Assembly: GCA_008828725.1 (NCBI GenBank)
Contig: MEHQ01000460.1
Span: 251,501 to 315,500, forward strand
Source of the DNA: Saccharina japonica
Lineage: Eukaryota > Sar > Phaeophyceae > Laminariales > Laminariaceae
DNA: 64,000 nucleotides
Reading direction: 5' to 3'
Part shown: positions 1 to 11,314 of the stretch, in pieces
Position numbering within the stretch: position 1 is the stretch's first letter
Layout of the letters: each line of letters starts with the position of its first letter
Notes under the pieces: model-generated
The model's database searches: none
Seen by the model: the letters and a program-made list of their open reading frames with translations, nothing else
What the model was told of the DNA's origin: nothing
Translations under genes and position numbers: made by a program

Positions 1-207
1 CTTATTGTTTTCTGGGATCACAACGGTCCGGTTTCTTCCCTCCAATATAGGGGGGGGTTGTGGGGTATCTGGGATTCAGATCCGCGCATACACTCGGCTG
101 TTGGGTAGTTGAAAGGCCCCCATCTTTAATTAATATGTTGGGTCAGGAAGTGCTCGCAGAAAACGCGTCTTATCCAATGTGAAACCGTTTTTATCGAACA
201 ACTGGTA

Positions 208-325
208 TTACAGGGGACTAAAATAAATAGGACCCCATATTGTTAGTAAAAATAGATAAATGTATACCAGGTAGGTTTTTCTGTGCATCGTAGGTCCCTA
301 TTTACTCGTATGGTCCTCCGGAATA
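208..325. mobile_element. MITE family M1 copy
   Basis: Short non-autonomous element with inverted ends related to TTACGGGGGACCATAGTAAA at the left and the reverse complement at the right. The inner ends carry AATAGGACC and GGTCCTATTT, and the interior has the family signature TGTTAGTAAAAATAG. About a dozen copies of the same design occur in the window, so the boundaries rest on comparison between copies. It encodes no protein. Confidence 0.7.
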
Positions 326-359
326 TTGGTATGGTCTACTGACTGCTTCACCATGCTCC

Positions 360-710
360 ATCCACACATCGAGAGAGAATTGATAGACCATACAGATCAT
401 ACAGATCAGATCATACAGATCATCGCATAGATCATTCCCAATTGATGATCTAGATTTTTCAGGGCAGATAGATGATCCCTGGCATGTATGACCTACTATA
501 CACTACGGCTGTACGTAGCTCATGCTTTAGTTTTGGGTGGAAGCCGTATATTCTGCAATGGTCTAGGAAATGCCTCCTGGGTTGGATCTGTACTGCTGTG
601 TACAGATCCTGCACCGCATCTCAACAGGGCAGGCAGGTTAGGATCTAGATGATCTACTGTAGATGATCTGTAGATGATCTATGTCTCCAAAACTTTTGTG
701 CGATGCGAAC
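360..710. repeat. GATC/AGATCAT-rich short tandem repeat region
   Basis: Irregular reiterations of CAGATCAT and its complement ATGATCTG, with ATAGATGATC variants. The same sequence type returns at 24955-25290 and 58560-58810. No coding frame is visible here. Confidence 0.6.
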
Positions 711-891
711 CCTTCTCAGTATATAGACGTACGATCTCTTACACCAGACCCCTGCTCCTTACCGCTGCCTCCTCCATGCCCCACTTTACCGCCAGGTTTT
801 TAACCATTTCTATCGGGCCTCTCCGTTGCCATCGCTACTTCTGCTGCTGCTAGAGGATCCAGGCCATTGAAGCAACCAGCGCCGTGCGATC

Positions 892-999
892 ATGTCGGAG
901 AGGAAAGCGGTGATCAAGAATGCTGACATGTCGGAGGACATGCAGCAGGACGCCGTAGATTGCGCATCCCAGGCTTTAGAAAAGTACAATATTGAGAAG
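892..999 (+). CDS. LC8 exon 1
   Basis: Codes residues 1-36, beginning at ATG 892. The donor is AAG|GTAAGC at 1000. No in-frame upstream ATG fits the family better, because LC8 proteins start a few residues before the conserved V-I-K-N-A-D-M block. Confidence 0.93.
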
Positions 1000-3900
1000 G
1001 TAAGCGAGGATGCATTGATAGGATTAGGATTCCCAAGGGTGCACGACCCTGTTCGGTACGTCATGTAAAATGGTACCATATAAGGTTAGCGTTCCCCTCC
1101 GGAAGTAGGGTTGCACTTCAAACCCCCGGGGGTGTTTCGCGAGCTGGGGAAGGGAGAACACAGAAGGCGTTCGTGCGTTGCTCGTACCAGCTATTACGGG
1201 GTGGGCTAATGTAGTAAATAGGACCTACGGTAGACACAAAAACCTATATATTTGAATAATTTTACTAACAATATATGGTCCTATTTGCTACGGTCCCCCG
1301 TAATACTATTAATAGTATAGTAGCCACCGGGTAAGAACGAAGAATGAAAAAAAAAAAAAATCGTCAAAAGCTGAAGAAAAAGTAGCCACCGGGCGAGTAA
1401 GCGGGAAGGGAGCACCGACCAGCCCTAACGAATTTGTAGTTAGTTATATATACCGGTACGGTACAGTAGTGCCCGGGGGTATTTTCTTGTTGGGCGTACC
1501 GAACTTACCGAAGTGTCGGGATACTGGTGTCGAGTTCGTACCGAGGCTTGCTTGGGGTGGTAGGTAACGAGGGGGTAATTGAGGCCGTACATACCGAAAC
1601 CTTTTACCCGCCGAAGGCTTCGGTAGGGTATTTACCGAGGAAATAACGCGGGTATACTTTGCTACGTGCACCCTGCCGGACACCCCCCCTGAAGTCATGA
1701 TAATGTATAGCTCTTGCTAGGAATACACTCAATATGGTGCGTGTTTGTAACTACCGTCAACTGTGTGCGTTAGTGGAAGGTGTATTTACCGAATACCAGG
1801 TACACGGTTTTCCAGGGTTGTTCGCGGGTCGGGTCGACTTTGGTCGGGCAAGGGTGGCCCGGCCCGACCCGATCTGATCCGATCCGTTTGCGTATATCGA
1901 TTGGGATTGCACAGCATACTAAGGCTTTGACCCGGTATCTACATACATAGTTTGACTGCGGTATCACGATCGTTTTGACCCGTAGGCGTTGTTCTCTTGA
2001 AATAAAAACGAAAACCTCAGCTGTGAGATGAATACATTTCCTGGAAACTCATTTTCTGTTGTCGTTGTTGCTGCCTTGTTTTTTTTTGTCTCGATCGTGA
2101 TATATGTGTACAGGATATTGCCGCTTTCATCAAGAAGGAGTTCGACAAGAAGTACAAGGCGACGTGGCACTGCATCGTCGGCCGCAACTTCGGGTCGTAC
2201 GTTACTCACGAGACGAAGCACTTCATCTACTTTTACTTGGGACAGGCAAGTTCACACAACTCACGCGCGCATGCTACGGTACGGTTTTGCCTTCTAGGGG
2301 TATAGCGCCTAATGTTTCTGAGGCTTTTTATCACTTGGTTTTAGTTCAAGACCTGTATACCTCTTCCAATTCCTAATTTTGATAAATGTTGCTGGACTTC
2401 ACGGCCAGTTTTTAGTTGGTAGTTGGGAGTGACGGAGTACCCCAACTATCTAACTGTACTTTTTTTTAATATTTACTAGCAATAAAATATCATATCCGAG
2501 GCAAAATCGCGCCAGCTAGGCACAACAAACGACGAAACTCCGCGTATTATCGCACGCATCTAATCATGGAACCTACCTATCCAACTACTGCCAACTAATA
2601 AGTAGTCAGGGACATGTAGCCAACAAAAGCACAGCCCTAGTGAGCGCCATTTGTATTTTGTTATATTTTTTATTTGGTGAATTCCCATTGGCAGTGCTGT
2701 GAGTCAGCAGGATATCACGACTAAAAAGTATAATCGGTACGTAGGCGCCGCTAGCCAACTAGCTGACTTTGGTCGGCAAGTTGATTGGCGAAGCCAGCTG
2801 ATGGGCAGCCGACTTGCCGACTTGAGTCAGGCGAGCGAAACTACGTAGCCCAATCAGCCCTCCTCGGCCAAAGGGGAGTACGCGCACACAAGGAAAAATG
2901 TATCCCCCATTCAACAATCCTTCCTATATTCAAGCATGGACACCCAATTAAGTCGGATAGTCGATACCTTCGAGAAACGACCAAACATCAGCCCTTCGGA
3001 TACCTATTTACGGAGGACCATAGTAAATAGGACCAATTTGTTTTAGTAAAAATTGGAGGGGCTTCGGGTGTCGCGCGCGATGGTCGTCTCGTTCGGGTCT
3101 GCCTTCAGCGGGTCCCCGATCCACCCCACCTTCCGCCGCTTCTCGGCCGCCCACGGAAGCCTCAAGGGTTACCTCGTGGAGGCGCACCAGCGCCAGATCC
3201 AGCAGCTGATGGAGAGGGCTAGGGCCTGCCACGTGCGAGAAGAGGAGGAGGAGGAGGAGGAGAAGGAGGAGGAGGAGGAGGAGGAGGGGGAGGGGGGTGG
3301 GGGGAGGAGCAAGGAGCGTCTCGGCAGCGCTAGCGGCTAGCCGAGGGGTGGGTGGAGGGGGAGGGGAGGCCGGGGGTGCGGCTGTTGATGGGAGCGGGCA
3401 CGGTGTCGGCGGTGGAGCTGCTGCTGCTGCTGGCACTAGGCAAGGGAAGGAGGCGGTGCGGGCCGCGGTGAAAGCGGGGAATGGGGACGTGGCGGCGAAG
3501 GGGGGCGCGGTCGCGGCAGGGGGGAGGGAGTTCGATGCGGCGGTGTTCGTGCGGGAACACGGGAAGACGCTCGCCGTTGCCGCTGATGTGGAAGGGTCCT
3601 TCATCCACGGCCTTTTTAATTGCCTCGAGGTGAGAGAAAGGTCTGGCCTGGCGCTGTCGGAATAAACGGGGGAACCGTGTTTGTTTGTTTTTGTTTTATT
3701 TTTGCTCTGAAATAGAACGTCGAGTTGAAGCGGGCACGCGTAGGGATGGTAGGATGAGTGGGGTGAGGGAGAGTGACTCTGCTCCAACTTGTTGAGCATT
3801 GCCGTGATCGAGTTAACAGCACTCGCCGGGACCGGTTGGTTGCCGCGACCGGTTGGTTCCCTGTATTAGGGCATTGTTTTTTGTTTTTTTTTCTTGTTCT

Positions 3901-4421
3901 AGTAGTATTATAGCATCTAGCCGGTTTTTCCGTGCGGTCTCCGCAGGTATAGACTATACCTCTCGCCCTTTACGTCGCACCAAACCATGACAAGCAGCAG
4001 CGCGGCCACACCTAATTCAAGTCGACGTTAAAAAAGCGAAAAACACGCGTGTGAGGCAGCCAGCGTATGTATCGATTTTTTTGTTGCTGACATCGGACAC
4101 TCACGCTTGTGTGTGCCTGCTGCGCCACGGGGCTCCGCGTGTTTTCTCCCCCTCCGATCCGAAATTTCTTGTAAAGGCCTCCTTATTCTCTTCCGAAAAA
4201 TCTCGGGAATTTTCTTGCAATGTAATCCCCCCGCTGAGCGCCCAAATGTTGGAGGTGTCTCTATTAGGGGTAGGAACGGTGCTCCGTCTCGATCAGGATG
4301 CGTGGTCAATGGTCAAATGACTTAAGGCGAGCAACAAATGAGTACCCCCCGCCACCCCCTCTCGGTCGTTTTTTTTTTTTGTGTTTTTCAGGTGGCCGTT
4401 CTGCTCTTTAAGTCGGGATGA
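892..4421 (+). CDS. Dynein light chain, LC8 type (3 exons, complete)
   Basis: Exons 892-999, 2114-2245 and 4392-4421 join in phase 0 to give 89 residues, exactly the usual LC8 length. Seen in sequence: start [18 protein letters not shown], centre [20 protein letters not shown] then [18 protein letters not shown], end VAVLLFKSG. These are the classic LC8 blocks, including the target-groove strand and the C-terminal strand. LC8 is a homodimeric hub that binds dynein intermediate chain and many short-motif partners, in cytoplasmic dynein and, in flagellates, in axonemal arms. Intron 1 (1000-2113) is GT-AG. Intron 2 (2246-4391) begins CAG|GCAAGT, a GC-AG intron. Frame, length and the rigid conservation of this family make the call firm. 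Inference: probably a functional gene, as nothing in the three exons is broken. Confidence 0.95.
1194..1303. mobile_element. MITE family M1 copy in LC8 intron 1
   Basis: Left end TTACGGGGTGGGCTAATGTA and right end CGGTCCCCCGTAA match the family's inverted ends. The interior holds GACACAAAAACCTAT and TTTACTAACAATAT, the reverse-orientation signature. It lies inside an intron and does not disturb splicing. Confidence 0.75.
2114..2245 (+). CDS. LC8 exon 2
   Basis: Codes residues 37-80 ([10 protein letters not shown] through FIYFYLGQ). The acceptor is TGTACAG|GAT. The exon must end at CAG 2245, because the family continues directly with V-A-V/I-L-L-F-K. This forces a GC donor (GCAAGT at 2246). 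Confidence 0.93.
3008..3053. mobile_element. Half copy of MITE M1
   Basis: Only the left end and start of the interior (TTACGGAGGACCATAGTAAA, then TTTTAGTAAAAATT) are present. The GC-rich coding-like insert begins immediately after it. Confidence 0.55.
3053..3630 (+). pseudogene. GC-rich coding-like insert, possible captured exon of an unknown gene
   Basis: A sharply GC-rich block inside LC8 intron 2. One frame reads from 3053 through a basic/aromatic segment ([20 protein letters not shown], then [20 protein letters not shown]) into a long Glu run. After a frame change in G-rich sequence near 3297, a second frame reads an Ala/Gly-rich stretch to [20 protein letters not shown] and [10 protein letters not shown] at 3627. 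AG stands just before it and GTGAGA just after, like an internal exon. I do not recognise the protein. It could be a gene fragment carried in by a transposon, a nested gene with a homopolymer sequencing error, or chance reading in GC-rich DNA. Confidence 0.35.
4195..4350 (+). mobile_element. 5'-truncated LINE tail
   Basis: Matches the 3' end of the retrotransposon at the right edge of the window. The translated tail reads [13 protein letters not shown] then CVVNGQMT, followed by the family's terminal GCAACAAATGAGTACCCCCC. It is oriented + and sits just upstream of the LC8 exon 3 acceptor. Confidence 0.75.
4392..4421 (+). CDS. LC8 exon 3 with stop codon
   Basis: Thirty bases: VAVLLFKSG and TGA. 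The acceptor is TTTTTTTTTTGTGTTTTTCAG, an ideal polypyrimidine tract. Too short to be found as a free ORF. It is identified because it supplies precisely the conserved LC8 C-terminus in phase 0. Confidence 0.92.
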   Translation: MAVLLFKSG

Positions 4422-4659
4422 GGATCGTCACTTCGAGAATCGCGGCGCCCTTCAGTCCGGCGTATCGTCAGCGTGCTGTGTCTGCCGTAAATTTTGGTGT
4501 TTGACCACTGCTGCACTACAGCAGTAGCAGCTACACTCTCGGCCGCTACCGGACTGACCGCCGCCACCGCTGAGGGGTTTCCATGTGATATAGTGGCCCC
4601 ATTTTTATCGTCCCGACGATTTCACGCTCTCTCTCGTTTTTGCTTGTTGGGTGGGCCTG

Positions 4660-4945
4660 GCTGATATCTTGATTTCTCTTCAGTACGACTGGCCGATGGC
4701 TGCTTCTCTTCTGTATGTTCGGTGGGTTCCGTCCTCTCTTCTGTATGATTGGTGGGTTTCGGCCTCTGTCTTCTGTGTGATTGGACGGTTATCCGCCTTG
4801 CTTTTGTGCATGATTTGATTGGTCAGCGTCTTGACTATTGGGGCTGGCTCTTACCCTTTTCTTCTGTATGATTCGACCGGTCGGTCTCTGATTTGGCCTG
4901 CTTGCTGCCCCTGCCGCTCGCTCTTTCTGTATGATTTTTGCCGCC
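4660..4945. repeat. Minisatellite with CTTCTGTATGATTGG-like unit
   Basis: Six or more imperfect units of about 40-60 bp sharing CTTCTGTATGATT followed by a GGT/CGG-rich segment. It lies just downstream of LC8. No gene is visible between 4422 and 6990. Confidence 0.55.
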
Positions 4946-5559
4946 GCTCTGCTCCTGGTGTTGCTTGGTGTAGCTTGCTACTGCGCTCGCTAAGCGCTTG
5001 AGCGCACGCGCCCCCCACCCGCATCGCGAACGTTTTGAAGGCTTAGCTACTGAATGGTTTCGATATAGAGTCGGGTTTGTTGGAAGGGGTTCGATATAAG
5101 AGGTGTGTTGGGAAAGGGAAGGCAGGCCCGCGGCACCAGAGCACAGCAGGCGTTTCAATTCGGGCCACCACAACAGCAGTGTCTTACCCTGTACCACAGA
5201 GAGTCGCTTTTTTTTTTCGGTGTCTTATTATTTTTTTGTTTTTTATTAATTTTTATTTCTTTTGGTCAATTCACACAGAGCGCGAAACGGCTACATACTA
5301 CGCGGGGCTGCTGAATTGTGCATGCACACCGGGGTTTACACGCGACAGATTGGAGGAGGCGGGGGGCAGGAAGGGGGTGGGGGTCGGGGTGGGGGCAGGA
5401 GGAGGGGCAGACGGATTTGGCGAGGTAGTCTTTCTAAAGGCGAGGCTATGACGGTACACAGAAACTTAAGATGCCTGTTACTTGAGGGGTTTGAAGTGAC
5501 GCGAATGTTGTAACATCGCGTGGAAAAGCGTCGGGAAGAAAAAATGACGCCCCGGAATA

Positions 5560-6990
5560 TGGTGTCCGTTTGATGCTCATATCAGAGTCTAAACGTGGTT
5601 TATATTGGCGGCCAAAGATGATATATTAAGGAGACCGGTGTTTTGGGACTTGTCAAGGCCAGCCTCTTTTGGCGTCGATATACTAGTTTTTTCGTCTACG
5701 GAGGCGGTCGGTCGAGGGGTACGCACGGCCTCATACATGACGTACGAACGAGTATTCCTAACATCTTTGTCGGGAACGGTTTTGCGAGACTTTTTTCTCT
5801 GGCGCGGCTGATTTGCCGACTAGACGTATGGTCGATGATGGGAAAGTAACTAATAATGACGAAAGTAACGGTGCATTTGCTCTGAAGCGGGGGAGAGACA
5901 ACAGACACTACGTATGTATTGTTTTCACGCCTTTTTTTTTCTGCGCACTTACCGCATAATAACCTGTTTTTGACTTTTAAGTGACCAGGTGTACCAGGTA
6001 CCTTGTTTTGGCGTTACTGCTTCAACCGGTTTTTTACTTTCAAATGACGAGGTGTACCAGGTATGCCTTTTTTGGCGGCTTTTCACACTATTTATAGTCC
6101 GAAATTTCCCAGAGAAAACAATGCCTCCATCCAACATTATCTTGGAACTCCTGTGGAACAAACAGCATATATAATATCATAGGATAACCATCATGTCCTT
6201 GGCGCTACATTTCAAGTATTACTTCAAGTATTACGCGATATTTTACTGCGATACGTCGTAAACGATAGGATCCGTTTGGAACTGCTGGGCGAAGAAGCCA
6301 GAGATCTGCACGTCCACCGCAATCTCCGACTCTACACATGTCCTTGCTGAACTGGATTTGTTTTTCGTTCTACCATGATTATGCCGTCTGGTATGCCTTC
6401 CTAGCCCACACTGTCTTTTGGCGGTTCCAAAGTAATGTCTTGCCTTCGCAAGTTTCTCGCAAGAAGAGCTAACCTGTCTTGCGTAGAAGGTTCGACATGA
6501 CATGGGGACCGACCGGCGTTCAGAGAGAAGCAAACACTGCTGTATACTCGTACCTATCATAGGTATGTCGTGTACGTTTTTCTTTGTTTTGCTCTTCCAT
6601 TTAATTCGCCCTATTTTATTTCTCCCCGCTCTCCCGCTTAATAATGGTCGTGACTCAGATCCGGGGCCGCATACAAACGGCAATGCCCCCTCCACAGTGC
6701 CGGTACAGTAGGCGTCACCAGTTAATAATCTCTTATTTCTGGCCTGGCTGGAATTCTCATGTAAGGCAGGGTGTGCCCTGCACTATTTTCAGTACAAAAG
6801 AGCTCATGCTCTTATTTTCGTCTAGAAATCCAGCCTGAATTTCTTAACTGCCGAATTCTTAAGTGCTGTCGCGTATTGTATGCGCTAACCAACAAATCCC
6901 GACACTATAGCGGCAACCGGCTCTACACTCCGCACACTGCCCCAAACACTATTAATACGTAGTTAATTCCATCTGTGCCAATCGATTTCA
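5560..6990. other. Gene-poor stretch with short direct repeats
   Basis: Contains a pair of direct repeats around GACCAGGTGTACCAGGTA (about 5975-6065), a SINE fragment ACTCAGATCCGGGGCCGC (about 6652) and unremarkable mixed sequence. Open frames here are short, overlap in several frames and show no family signature. I see no gene. Confidence 0.4.
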
Positions 6991-6995
6991 CAAGG

Positions 6996-7334
6996 TCGCC
7001 CCCGGTGGTCTAGCAGTTAACCGCGAAGACTGCTAAGAAGGTTGAGTTCGAGGGTTCGAGTCTCCGTATGTATGGGGAGTTTATTCTTAAATGACACCAA
7101 CTGCTGTCCAGAGCGCCTAGATGAATAGCTTAGCGTGGGTAGGCACAATTCGACGAGAGTTGACGAGGGAAGACATTGCAGAAATCTTCTAGCGATAAAA
7201 ATACAAGGCGTCTACTGCATTGGGGAGGGAGGAAAACAGCCTACTTAGTGGCCCCGGATCTGAGTTACGACCAACAAAGATGACGGAGAAGAGGGAGAAA
7301 AGAAGGGCAAATATAATGTCAATAAATGGGATGG
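6996..7334 (+). mobile_element. tRNA-derived SINE, near full-length
   Basis: Starts with a tRNA-like head: GGTGGTCTAGCAGTTAACC (A-box-like), then GGGTTCGAGTCTCC (B-box, RNA polymerase III). A tRNA-unrelated body follows, with landmarks AATGACACCA, GCACAATTCGACGAGAGT, GAAATCTTCT, GGCCCCGGATCTGAGTTACG, and an end AATAAATGGGATGGA. About 340 bp. It is the reference copy for a dozen full or partial copies on both strands of the window. No tRNA acceptor stem is present, so it is not a tRNA gene. Confidence 0.8.
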
Positions 7335-9278
7335 AGGAAGGAGGACAAGCTTTATACAGAGCGGGCAGCCGACAGTACGATCACACTATACTTAAGTAGG
7401 TCCTTCTACCCCCCCCCCCCCCCCCGACGGTGTATGGAGGGCCTCGTCAGGGTGAACAAAATGACGAGCAAACGAGCTCCCAATCGATTGAAAATCTCGG
7501 AGCGCGGCGACAACAATACGCGTGTCTACTTCTACTGCTTGCTCCTCCTCCTGCGGCTGCTATTATGGTGGTGTATATACTACAGTAATTACATTATAAA
7601 TGAGATATTTATAGATGTTCCATATGTTCTGTGTTTTATGGAGATTAGGAGAAGATACCCGAGGACAGCAGGTGAAAACTCTTATGATACCAGGTGCCTG
7701 CTACGTAAGATATACTCAAGATATCGTAGATATACTCGATCGTACTCAAGCTACCTCGTACGGAGTACGTGTACCGCGAAAGGAAAGGATCCGATACTAT
7801 TTCCAAGTAAGTTTGTCCCCAAAATGTGGGGGCAGTTGAAAAAGAGGTTTGGCGTGACGAAGGACGAACATCCCTCTCTCCCCGAGGACGCCGGCTTCTA
7901 ATACCGCTGGTGTCGACTTGGGATATCATCATGCCCTCAAGCCGAGCGACGATATAGGTCAGAGGGTAGCAAGGATAGCACAGAGGATCTTGAAAAAAAT
8001 CGCACCGCAAAACAGTGTCGTCTGACCATGGCATAATAATGCCTTGCAAAACAGCGTGAAAACCAAGAACCGAAAAAGTAATCTCGTCTTCGTCGTAACT
8101 GAGTACACCACACGAGTTTACACCTGCTCTGGCCGAGGAGAGGGGGATTTCTGGCAGTGGAGTCACCGGTGAGCCCTGAAGATTGTCTTCCTCGACCGAA
8201 CGCCATGATACTTACCCTGACAGCTCCTCTGTGCAGCTTGCAACGCTAGCCAGCAGGCTAGCCGGCCCATGTTCTTTGTCTCTTGTGCGCCACAACTAAT
8301 CAGTAGAATATGTCCGATATTATAAGGAACTTTTTTAATTTAATGTTAATATTAAATTGTTCCTTATATTTGCGTACAGTTGTGATGCACGACGGTTACT
8401 CTCAGACTCGAAGCTTCCGGTTCCCCGACGGAAACATGTCGAAAATAATGTAGACCGCTTTTATTATACCAGGTACAGTACAGGAGTATAGGCCGCACAC
8501 AGCAGCCCAAGCTGGCGGGCTAACTTGTGTGCAGCGTACGAAGCAAAGGTACTGCTGCACCGCACGCGTGCAGCCTGGTGGCGAGTGCACGCTGCTGCTG
8601 TACGCTCTCCCTGAGTCGCTTGATTAGATCACACTCTACTCGTCGTTTTTTGAGCCGCAATGTGGCGCCGTAGGGGTTCGAGTTACGAGTAAATAGACTG
8701 CATGTTTGTACTACTGACTGTGCTACATAAACACTGACTGAATTTATGAGAAGATGATGCTGCGTTAATGGTGCACTGCGACATAATACGAGCAAGATGA
8801 TAAATGAATCGTTTCTGGGTTTTACGGCTATGCGAGAGCCTTGAGGACTGCTGCTGTGTGTTCGTCTGGAGCTAGACGTTGCTGTTGAGTCTTGCCACTG
8901 CCTAAGCTGCCCCGCGGTGCATGCATGCACTCGGTTAGTTGTGGGGAAAATGTTAGGCTGCTTGCACTACGTATATACGTAACGAGGGCTCTCTCTATAT
9001 ACGGACTACTGCTGTATATATGTATGTACCTGGTATCACACCATGCATTACTGCTGTAGATGAATCGACACTGGGAACTGCCGGGGTACTCGTTAACGTC
9101 CCGCTTTGATAAAAGCATGGTGTTGATGTTTCGTGTGTGACTCAGGACTATTACGTAATAACGATGGATATCATACTGAAACTTTCGATGCTTCTACGTA
9201 TGTATATCGTATGCTTCTAATAATGTATCGAAGCATCGAAATTTCGAAATTTCGATACATGATGTGTGCGTATTAATA
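7335..9278. other. Stretch without a recognised gene
   Basis: Holds a poly-C tract near 7411, a fragment of the M3 element (AAGTTTGTCCCCAAAAT near 7806) and a perfect-stem hairpin TATAAGGAAC/GTTCCTTATA at 8320-8370. A minus-strand frame at about 7770-8180 stays open for some 135 codons, but I cannot tie it to a family. Clustered TCGAAGCATCGAAATTTCGA palindromes occur near 9220-9255. Confidence 0.35.
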
Positions 9279-9370
9279 TTACGGGGGGCCATAGTAAATA
9301 GAACCTACGGTCGACACAAAAACCTACATATTTACCTATTTTTACGAACATTATTTGGTCCTATTTTCTA
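9279..9370. mobile_element. MITE family M1 copy
   Basis: Left end TTACGGGGGGCCATAGTAAA, reverse-type interior ACACAAAAACCTAC and TTGGTCCTATTTTCTA. The right end is eroded. Confidence 0.65.
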
Positions 9371-10101
9371 TCGATGGTAGTATATACTATGCCCCGTGTT
9401 TTTTATGCCGACAACTCCTGAACGAAAGGTTAGGTTCGTTGTACTGCAGCTGTACAAGGTATCAAATATCGAAGCCGTATCGATTCGCTGTTTTTGTTTA
9501 CCAGTATCGCACATATGATATCACATATCGAACTCGATTATCATCCGATATCCGATATCCAACACGGCCCACGGGGACCTTTCCCCACTTACCATACGAC
9601 GTAACTGACTTCCTACCGTACATAAGTAGTCACTTGCGTACTGCTGTATACCAATCTGTCCCGATATATAAGCACTTTTTTTTTAGTATTAGTGTGTAAA
9701 ATGTGCTTATATTTCGGGACAGGGTGGTACCGTATACCAGGTCTAGAATACCGTTAAGACTATAAAATAATTCTGGATTCGTTCGAGTACGTACTAAATA
9801 GTAGTGCTGCACGTTGACGTCATAGGATATCAAATGAGTTCGTCACTGCTGCTCACGTTGCAGTGATGCATTTCGTCTCATTGCATCAGAAAGTCGTATA
9901 AATACAACTGCTGTTTGGAAACGGCTTGTCATCCTGCCTCCATCCTGCCTCTGACTGCTGCTGCTGCTTCTGCTGCTGTGGAATGCCTATTATCATATCA
10001 TATATCATACCCCCGACTGCTACAAGGTATACCGCTCATTATTTGTTGGCTGGCGAAGAAGCCTTATGTCTAACTTATTGTTAGCAATCGTTAAAATAGT
10101 A

Positions 10102-10664
10102 GGGCTGGGCACTGGCTGACTCAGTCAGTAGAGATTGTACTGGCGCCAAAATCAATAAGTATAGTGGATTGCAGCAGTATACTACTACTGTCTCCCCTCT
10201 CTCCTCTCTCCTCCCCAGTAGTGGACAAAGCATGATAGTAGATCTTCCTAAGGTAGCTATTTAGTATTTAGGCACTGTGGTTGGCTAAGGGTATGTTTTA
10301 CGCGGCTCAATCAACTTGGACTCTTTCCCAGCCACAGCATCCCGAGTCAACCTACTAATAGAGTATTTCCAAGGTCAGCATCCACGCCGGCCGAATCAAC
10401 CTAGTGTCTGACCAAGCACAGTATCCCAGCACTGACCACTGGCATAGGGTTGGGGTTAGGGTTGGGGTTCTGGTCGGAGGGTCGGCTTCAGGCGCGCCTC
10501 CTCCCGAAACGCATTTGGTGGCTTTCCATGTTATAATATGGCGTGTTTCTTGGCTGTACGTAATACATAAACTACTGGCGAATATACTGTCCAGGTCAAT
10601 CAGTAGGTTGCTACTACTGTCAGTAGATTACTACTGCGAACACATACTGTGTCAGTGCCCAGCC
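10102..10664. mobile_element. MITE with GGGCTGGGCACTG ends, carrying a nested insertion
   Basis: Ends GGGCTGGGCACTGGCTGACT and CAGTGCCCAGCC are inverted. A second copy at 24664-24942 is 279 bp and uninterrupted. This copy is interrupted after CTCTCTCCTCCC by about 280 bp (roughly 10215-10496), which ends just before CCTCCCGAAACGC. The inserted segment matches 11000-11205 (GCCACAGCATCCCG, GGCATAGGGTT). The layout shows the order: GGGCTGGG element first, then the insertion. Confidence 0.65.
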
Positions 10665-10678
10665 TTAAACAATACGTA

Positions 10679-10757
10679 GGGAAATGTGTAGGTTTTTGTG
10701 TGTGTGTGTGTGTGCCGTAGGTCCTATTTACTAGTGTTTACTATGGTCCCCTGTAAT
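10679..10757. mobile_element. Right part of MITE M1
   Basis: Contains GTAGGTTTTTGTGTG, GTAGGTCCTATTTACTA and the terminal GGTCCCCTGTAA. The interior has expanded into a GT microsatellite. Confidence 0.55.
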
Positions 10758-10999
10758 AGCACTTGTCAGTAAAAACACAAAACAAACGTGAAGTCACAAG
10801 CAAACCACCAGTCAGACGAGTCAGATGCAAAAAAAAACGGGGAATTCCGCAATTTCCCGCACGCAACTAACTGCTGTAGTACCGAACCAACTAATGTCAA
10901 CTAATGCCAACTAATACGTAACTGGTCGGCGACGTACAGTAAGCCAACTCCAGTAACGGACGAAAAGCTTGCTAGTGAATTGCCAGTCAGGCACTCCAG

Positions 11000-11205
11000 T
11001 TGGCTTAAGGTATAATATACGCGGCTGAAAAAACTTCGAGTCTTTCCCAGCCACAGCATCCCGGGTCAACGTAAAGTATTTTCAAGCACAACATCCAAGC
11101 CGGCCGAGTCAACCTAGAGTCTGACCAAGCACAACATCCCAGTGCTGACCCCTGGCATAGGGTTCGGGTTAGTGTTAGGGTCGGAGGGTCGGTTTTAGGC
11201 GCCAA
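11000..11205. mobile_element. Repeat shared with the nested insertion at 10215-10496
   Basis: Same order of blocks as the nested segment: ACGCGGCT, TCTTTCCCAGCCACAGCAT, GGCCGAGTCAACCTAG, GTCTGACCAAGCACA, GGCATAGGGTT, TCGGAGGGTCGG. Both contain a degenerate TTAGGGTT tract. Likely a non-autonomous DNA element, class unknown. Confidence 0.5.
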
Positions 11206-11314
11206 GCCCCAAACCTCCGTAAATATTCACTTATTAACAACGTGTATCCACCCCTCGCCAACTCACAGCTAGCCCTACCGACGGCGCCCATTTTCAACCC
11301 ATGGACTGCAGAAC

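Noticed and set aside
6243..6695. 150-codon minus-strand ORF
   Set aside because: Part overlaps a SINE fragment (ACTCAGATCCGGGGCC); no family motif, and composition is no different from its surroundings.
6996..7075. tRNA gene suggested by A-box and B-box motifs
   Set aside because: No acceptor-stem pairing or anticodon arm can be drawn, and the sequence continues into a repeated 260-bp body. It is the head of a SINE.
10440..10475. Telomere or subtelomere
   Set aside because: TTAGGG-like motifs are few, degenerate and located inside dispersed DNA elements.
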